Of a DNA stretch of 64,000 bases, positions 40,976-64,000 are shown in pieces; position 1 is the stretch's first letter, and each line of letters begins with the position of its first letter. Source of the stretch: Baylisascaris procyonis (lineage: Eukaryota > Nematoda > Chromadorea > Rhabditida > Ascarididae); the NCBI GenBank assembly GCA_037389465.1, contig JAZARR010000200.1, positions 5,153,501-5,217,500 of the forward strand, written 5' to 3'. The notes under the pieces are model-generated. The model was given only the letters and a program-made list of their open reading frames with translations. It made no database searches and was not told the DNA's origin. The position numbers and the translations under genes were made by a program.

Positions 40976-43900
40976 TTGTATTTTCAGACTTTTTTTCAAA
41001 CCTGACATGAAATTTTGTGCTGTAAACTTGCCGATACTGGTTGATCCTTGAAACGATTTTGTGTGAATAAAACATAAGCATAGGCATTGAAAAAGTTAGC
41101 AATGATGTTACAAGTTGTGTTTCTCCACATATCTTTGGTTTTGATGAGTGGTTTGTATTTCAAGGCTGATGTTTTGGTTGGGAGGAGGGGATAGGGACGA
41201 AGGAGGAAGCAAAAGAGGGGTGTGAGAAGATTGTTGTTGCATCATCGCATCAATTAGCAAAGCACATCACGATGACGTCATGTCTGTATGTCTGTGTCTG
41301 TCTTTTCAGCCACTCATTAGTTTTAATTCGAAGAGCACTAAAAATAGAGCTGCAAAATTTGGCAGGTATGATGTGCACTAGAGAATATCCATATCAACGT
41401 TCAGGTTGAACCGTTACCTTATTTATTATTGTTTAAAGGCAGCCGAAAATATGCGTATATCTCACAACCGCTTTGATTTTCATTTCACAGAAGTGACGTT
41501 GAAAAGAACGAATCTTTTCATAGAAGACTGTTCTGCATAGAGTCAGAATTGAATCCGCTTCCGGATCCGGTCGGGATTAGGGCCGGGGCTGTGTTTAATC
41601 CAGACCCTTCTACATGTGTATATGATAATGGCGAATTCTGGTTCTTTGAAATTCTAGAACACTTTGCAGATAAGAAGATATATAAAGTGGATAAAGGATA
41701 TCGATCAAATATAAGTGCTTTTTTATTGACGTTATTGAATGATAAGGTGTCCGTCCATCAAAGTTGTTAGACTGTTGCTAAACTTTGTTTTCAGATTTTT
41801 TTTTTGATGAGGGAATGACGTTTTATGGAAACTTGAAAGTAGTTTTTATGCCACAGAATTCCCCCTCTCCTGCTCCCACCATATGCCTTTGGTGACAGCC
41901 ATCTGTCATGTCCATAACGCCAAAACTTTCTACTTTTTAAAGTGGGGTTTTTTAAATGAGTAAATTTCAAAACGTTGCGATATGAATTTTGTCAGCAATC
42001 TGGCAATTTGAAAAAGGCAAAGGTCGGAGGGGGGGGGAGACGGGGTCACTACAGTGCACAATCGAATCATTATTTCAAATTTTACTTTCTCCAAACCAAT
42101 TGATATATTTAAGGGATATGCAAAAAAAACGTATGTCATGTCAGTTCATCTAGCAGTTTCCACATGTGATACGTGATTTTCCGATAGCCATCGGATCGCT
42201 TCTTTCGATTCCTAGCATAATCATCCATTTAGGTTTTGAGGGCTTTATGAAAAACGCTCAATACGAGACAATTTTTCGCCCTCATCCTCTAGTACCATCG
42301 TTTGCACGGAAGGTAACAACACTTAAGAACGGGTTTCTTGGAAGGATGGGAAAAACACTCAATAATACCTCTGAATGTATCAATATTGTTGATGATAAAC
42401 AAATGAGACCGGGTTTTATATCCCTTGAATTTTGTGAAAAACATTCCGTTCTTACAACTAAGTTCCATAGAAAAAAGCATTTTCCATTGCGGTGATAAAC
42501 CGATACGATAGAATTAGCTTGCCTCATTATTCTTAGATGTTGTGACGATAGATTTTGAATAATTTAAATATATTAAATTTTGATGATTTATATCCTATAT
42601 GGAACTTTAAGACTTCAAATCTATTTCACCGAGTTTAATGGACAATTCTAAATGATTCTAGCAATGAAAAATTCGTATCAATGAAAGATTAATTCTAACT
42701 TTTTATGAAGTGAATTCGATGTTGTGAAATTAAGCATTTTTTTTTTGATACCACGAACTGGTGTCTTAGATCCATTTATTTATGTTTTGTGTTGTTGTTG
42801 TCTACTCGAGATGAGGTTAAAAGCGCGCATTGTGTGGTCTATTCAATGGAATTTCCAAGTTTTAGAGGGTAGAATTTTTATGCTTCCATATAGGCAGTAA
42901 AAAATTTCGTTATTGATGTGGAGGATCCGATATGTTATAGTGGTTATCAATTTTTAAAACCTACTTATATCTTATTTGAATGTAAATATTTCGAAGCGTT
43001 CAGCATGGAAGGCCATTTTTCAGCACCACTCAAATGCAGCAAACTATCGGTTAACCTCTACGTCTAAAACAATGCTGCATTATAGACGATAGGTGGTTTG
43101 GGGACACGAAAGAGTGGAAAGTAAAAAAATGGGGGGGGGGAGGGAGGGAGCTATGGGTGGTCTCTAGAAGTTTTAACGTTGAAAGTTTTGGTTGATCCGT
43201 CGACGATATAGTTGAGCAGAAATTGTTGTAATGTTTAAACGGTTGCGTTGCTCTAAATTATTCCAAGATTGTCTTTCCCACCCCACCTCCCCCACCACCT
43301 CCTTCCTTCTCTTCTCAACTCCCCATATCAATCTTACTGTAAAAGTCAACTAGCAATAGCGATATGAAGAGACATGTATTCATAATGAATGCTGTGTTCA
43401 TTGAAATAAATGAATAAATAAATCCACTAAAACCATTATCACACACACGTCCAGACCATAAATAAACATCTTATCTCACAATGGCTAAAAATTTTTGCCC
43501 GTCATAATTTCTGGCAACCTTCAATTTTTGGGAAGGAAAGGGGTCCCCAACGGTCATTAATCCTTAGGTTGACCACTCCATTACTTTTTCTTTGCAAGAG
43601 ACCTTCTTAAAGACCTTTGCAAAATGATGTTTGAGGAAAAATTTGCATACATATTGAAACTTTTCAATTGAGAAAAAAAAAATCCTTCATGGAATTTGGC
43701 AATGAACAATGAAAATGATTAAAAGTGAATGCATTATTGCAAATGTTTTATTATTTATTGGTCGTTTCTGAAATTGGTTTATTTGATGAACGGAATTATA
43801 AGGGCATATATCATGCTATTTATGGAATATATTCAACGTTTTTTCAGGCTACCGACCGTTTATTCAGCCTATTTTTTTTAACTTTTCAATCCTTCTTAGT

Positions 43901-44161
43901 GTTTCTTGAGTTTTCTGGTTTCTAGTATATTCTTGAAAAATGTAGACCTTCTGAATCGATATCATGGGGGGGGGGGGAGGAGGGTGAAGGGAGTTGAAAG
44001 ACTGAGGGATCAGGTTGAGGGTTGTTTTTCGAATTCACCATTTATCGTTCTCAGTATATAATACTGTTGATTGTGATTTCGAGCCTCATCTATTGCGTTT
44101 TGTTACCAATAGAACACTATTGTTCGATGTGGAATCACAAAAATTCTTTCAGAGATGCCAC

Positions 44162-44220
44162 CCGGCGACTCTCTAAACGAGTACGATTCAGGATCGGCAC
44201 GTTTAACGGCTCTCACATCC
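44162..44220 (+). repeat. Dispersed repeat fragment, copy 2
   Basis: Similar to copy 1 over about 55 bp. In the same frame it reads RRLSKRVRFRIGTFNGSHIR and continues open for about 50 codons. No complete element is visible. Confidence 0.5.
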
Positions 44221-45100
44221 GATACGGATGTAAAAATGGAAGAACAAGATTGGGTAAGCCTATACGTTTTTACGCATCATCCCATTTATGTCGATTAATA
44301 CAAAATCCGGTTATTTTATACCATGTGCAATTATTTCATACTAAACGTGGTACTTTATACCTCTTTTGGTTGTTTTAAAACCACAAATCATGCAAATATT
44401 GATTCTGGTTATATGTTTAGCATCGCCATTGATTGAGATTAGTGCCCCCAATTGCCTCCTTCTTTGTGTCAAACCTTCCTCTTTCCTCATTTCCAACTTT
44501 TTGTTAGCTATCAAGGATTTAGAAAAATAATTTTTTCTACTTCAAAATCGATTGTGCGTTTTTTTTTTTTTTTTGCTGTTGCTACTAAACGCCCCCTCCA
44601 ACTCCGACCCCTCGGTTCCCTCCTCTGCCTCTCTTGTGCTACCCCCTCCCCCACGTCTATCCTTCCTGCTCAAATTTTATTAAACATTCACATCGTCGGC
44701 CATGTGCGTGTTTGTATTGCCTATATTGCCCATGTATCGTCCTGTAAATTGCGGTGTTGAAGTCAACGGTATTGACGATGATTTATTTGAGCACTTACTT
44801 ATCTGCCCCCGCCATTGCTCACCTCGTCCCTTAATTCGTTTCTTCAATTGATATTTGAAGAGAGGCGAAGAAATGTTTTATTAGCGCATTTAATTTACAT
44901 TGAAAAGACATTTATTCATCATATGACCAATTGGCTTAAATGTTGATTGTTGCGGCACAAAAAAAAGTTTAAAGAAGTAAAAATCATTGTAAAAATTTTT
45001 ATAGTTTGTAGTCTGATGGAATATAAAAGTTTCATATTTTGTAGTGTCGCGGAGTTTCGACGTTTAAATTCCTCGAATTTGAGCAAAAGAAGAGCAATAT

Positions 45101-45119
45101 TTTTCAGGAAACTACAGTG
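45101..45119 (+). promoter_or_regulatory. UBR3: Putative spliced-leader acceptor of UBR3
   Basis: ttttcag ends at 45107 and the ATG is at 45120, 12 bases later. No earlier in-frame coding exon is needed. The layout suits trans-splicing, but a UTR intron is equally possible. Confidence 0.45.
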
Positions 45120-63549
<18,430 letters not shown>

Positions 63550-64000
63550 GTAGGTTTTCTGATCACTTCTCCAAATTCTTTTAGTTCATTATTTCCACCT
63601 TCCTCCACATCCTCTTGCCGAACCTCAGCTCACTCTCTATTCCTTTAGGCTTTCTTTGGGGGGCCATAAGTTATCAGTAGTGATAAAGGTGATACCCATA
63701 CCTAGGCTTATTAAATAAAATGTAATGCTTACGAATAGGTCTTCTTCATTGCTTAATTGTTTTCATATTGGAGGATTCGCTGTAAGCTTTCTTTTCTATG
63801 TAAATCCTTTTTTTAATGCACACTGTTGACATGGCCATTTTGTTTCTGTTCTGTTAATGTGCTCCCCATTGTGGTGTGGATATTCATTCGGACTAAAGTA
63901 CACTATGCCTTCAAGGTGGACTCGTCATCTTCACCCTTTCTTGAAGGTGTAAAATTCCTCGACTACTTTAAATACACTTTTTGGGTCATATTAAGACCGA
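63550..64000 (+). other. Intron of UBR3 running off the window
   Basis: Begins gtagg after exon 63428-63549, which ends in phase 2. No further exon was recognised before the edge. Confidence 0.75.

Larger units (their letters stand above)
38066..45100. other. Seven-kb region between the divergent REXO2 and UBR3 genes
   Basis: No complete gene was found. It holds four plus-strand G runs (42029-42037, 43131-43140, 43966-43977 and polypurine near 41181-41222), a polypyrimidine stretch near 43275-43325, a pair of similar fragments (about 38650-38705 and 44160-44220), repeated TGTCTG-type stretches near 38310 and 41280, and short coding-like minus-strand islands near 40018-40096, 40570-40648 and 40914-40975. 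It probably contains both promoters. Confidence 0.55.

Noticed and set aside
40857..42495. Plus-strand open frames at 40857, 41549 and 42166
   Set aside because: No family resemblance, no convincing splice sites and no phase-consistent partners.

Overview
Eukaryotic DNA, AT-rich, with short exons (47-333 nt) separated by introns of about 75 nt to 3.6 kb. The spliced proteins read like an invertebrate animal. A nematode is the best guess: two of the start codons lie 5 and 12 nt after a good 3' splice site (tttag, ttttcag), as expected for spliced-leader acceptors. No spliced-leader gene, rRNA or tRNA is in the window, so the phylum is inferred and no species is claimed.

Four protein genes were rebuilt by hand by joining exons so that GT/AG boundaries and reading phase agree and the product matches a known family. 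(1) About 5.45-22.10 kb, plus strand: REXO1-like DEDDh RNA 3'-5' exonuclease, 17 exons seen, extreme N-terminus not found. (2) 25.64-33.56 kb, plus strand: mitochondrial acylglycerol kinase AGK, 8 exons, complete, 450 aa. (3) 38.02-35.38 kb, minus strand: oligoribonuclease REXO2, 4 exons, complete, 198 aa. (4) 45.12-63.55 kb, plus strand: E3 ubiquitin ligase of the UBR3 family, 28 exons and about 1295 aa seen, cut by the right edge of the window shortly after the RING domain.

The rest is intron and intergenic DNA: 0-5.45 kb (upstream of or inside the 5' part of REXO1), 22.1-25.6 kb (between REXO1 and AGK), 33.6-35.4 kb (between the convergent 3' ends of AGK and REXO2) and 38.1-45.1 kb (between the divergent 5' ends of REXO2 and UBR3). 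These hold five long (AT)n tracts, a (TTA)n tract, many runs of 9-12 G that lie almost always on the plus strand, a decayed transposon-like stretch near 7.0-7.3 kb, and a few coding-like islands without an assignable gene.

The genes do not form an obvious pathway. Two are unrelated-subfamily DEDDh exoribonucleases (one probably nuclear, one probably mitochondrial or cytosolic), AGK is a mitochondrial inner-membrane/intermembrane-space lipid kinase and TIM22 subunit, and UBR3 is a cytosolic ubiquitin ligase. I see no clearly new biological system; the most notable points are the UBR3 identity with an altered UBR-box motif and the high share of 3' splice sites with a purine before AG.
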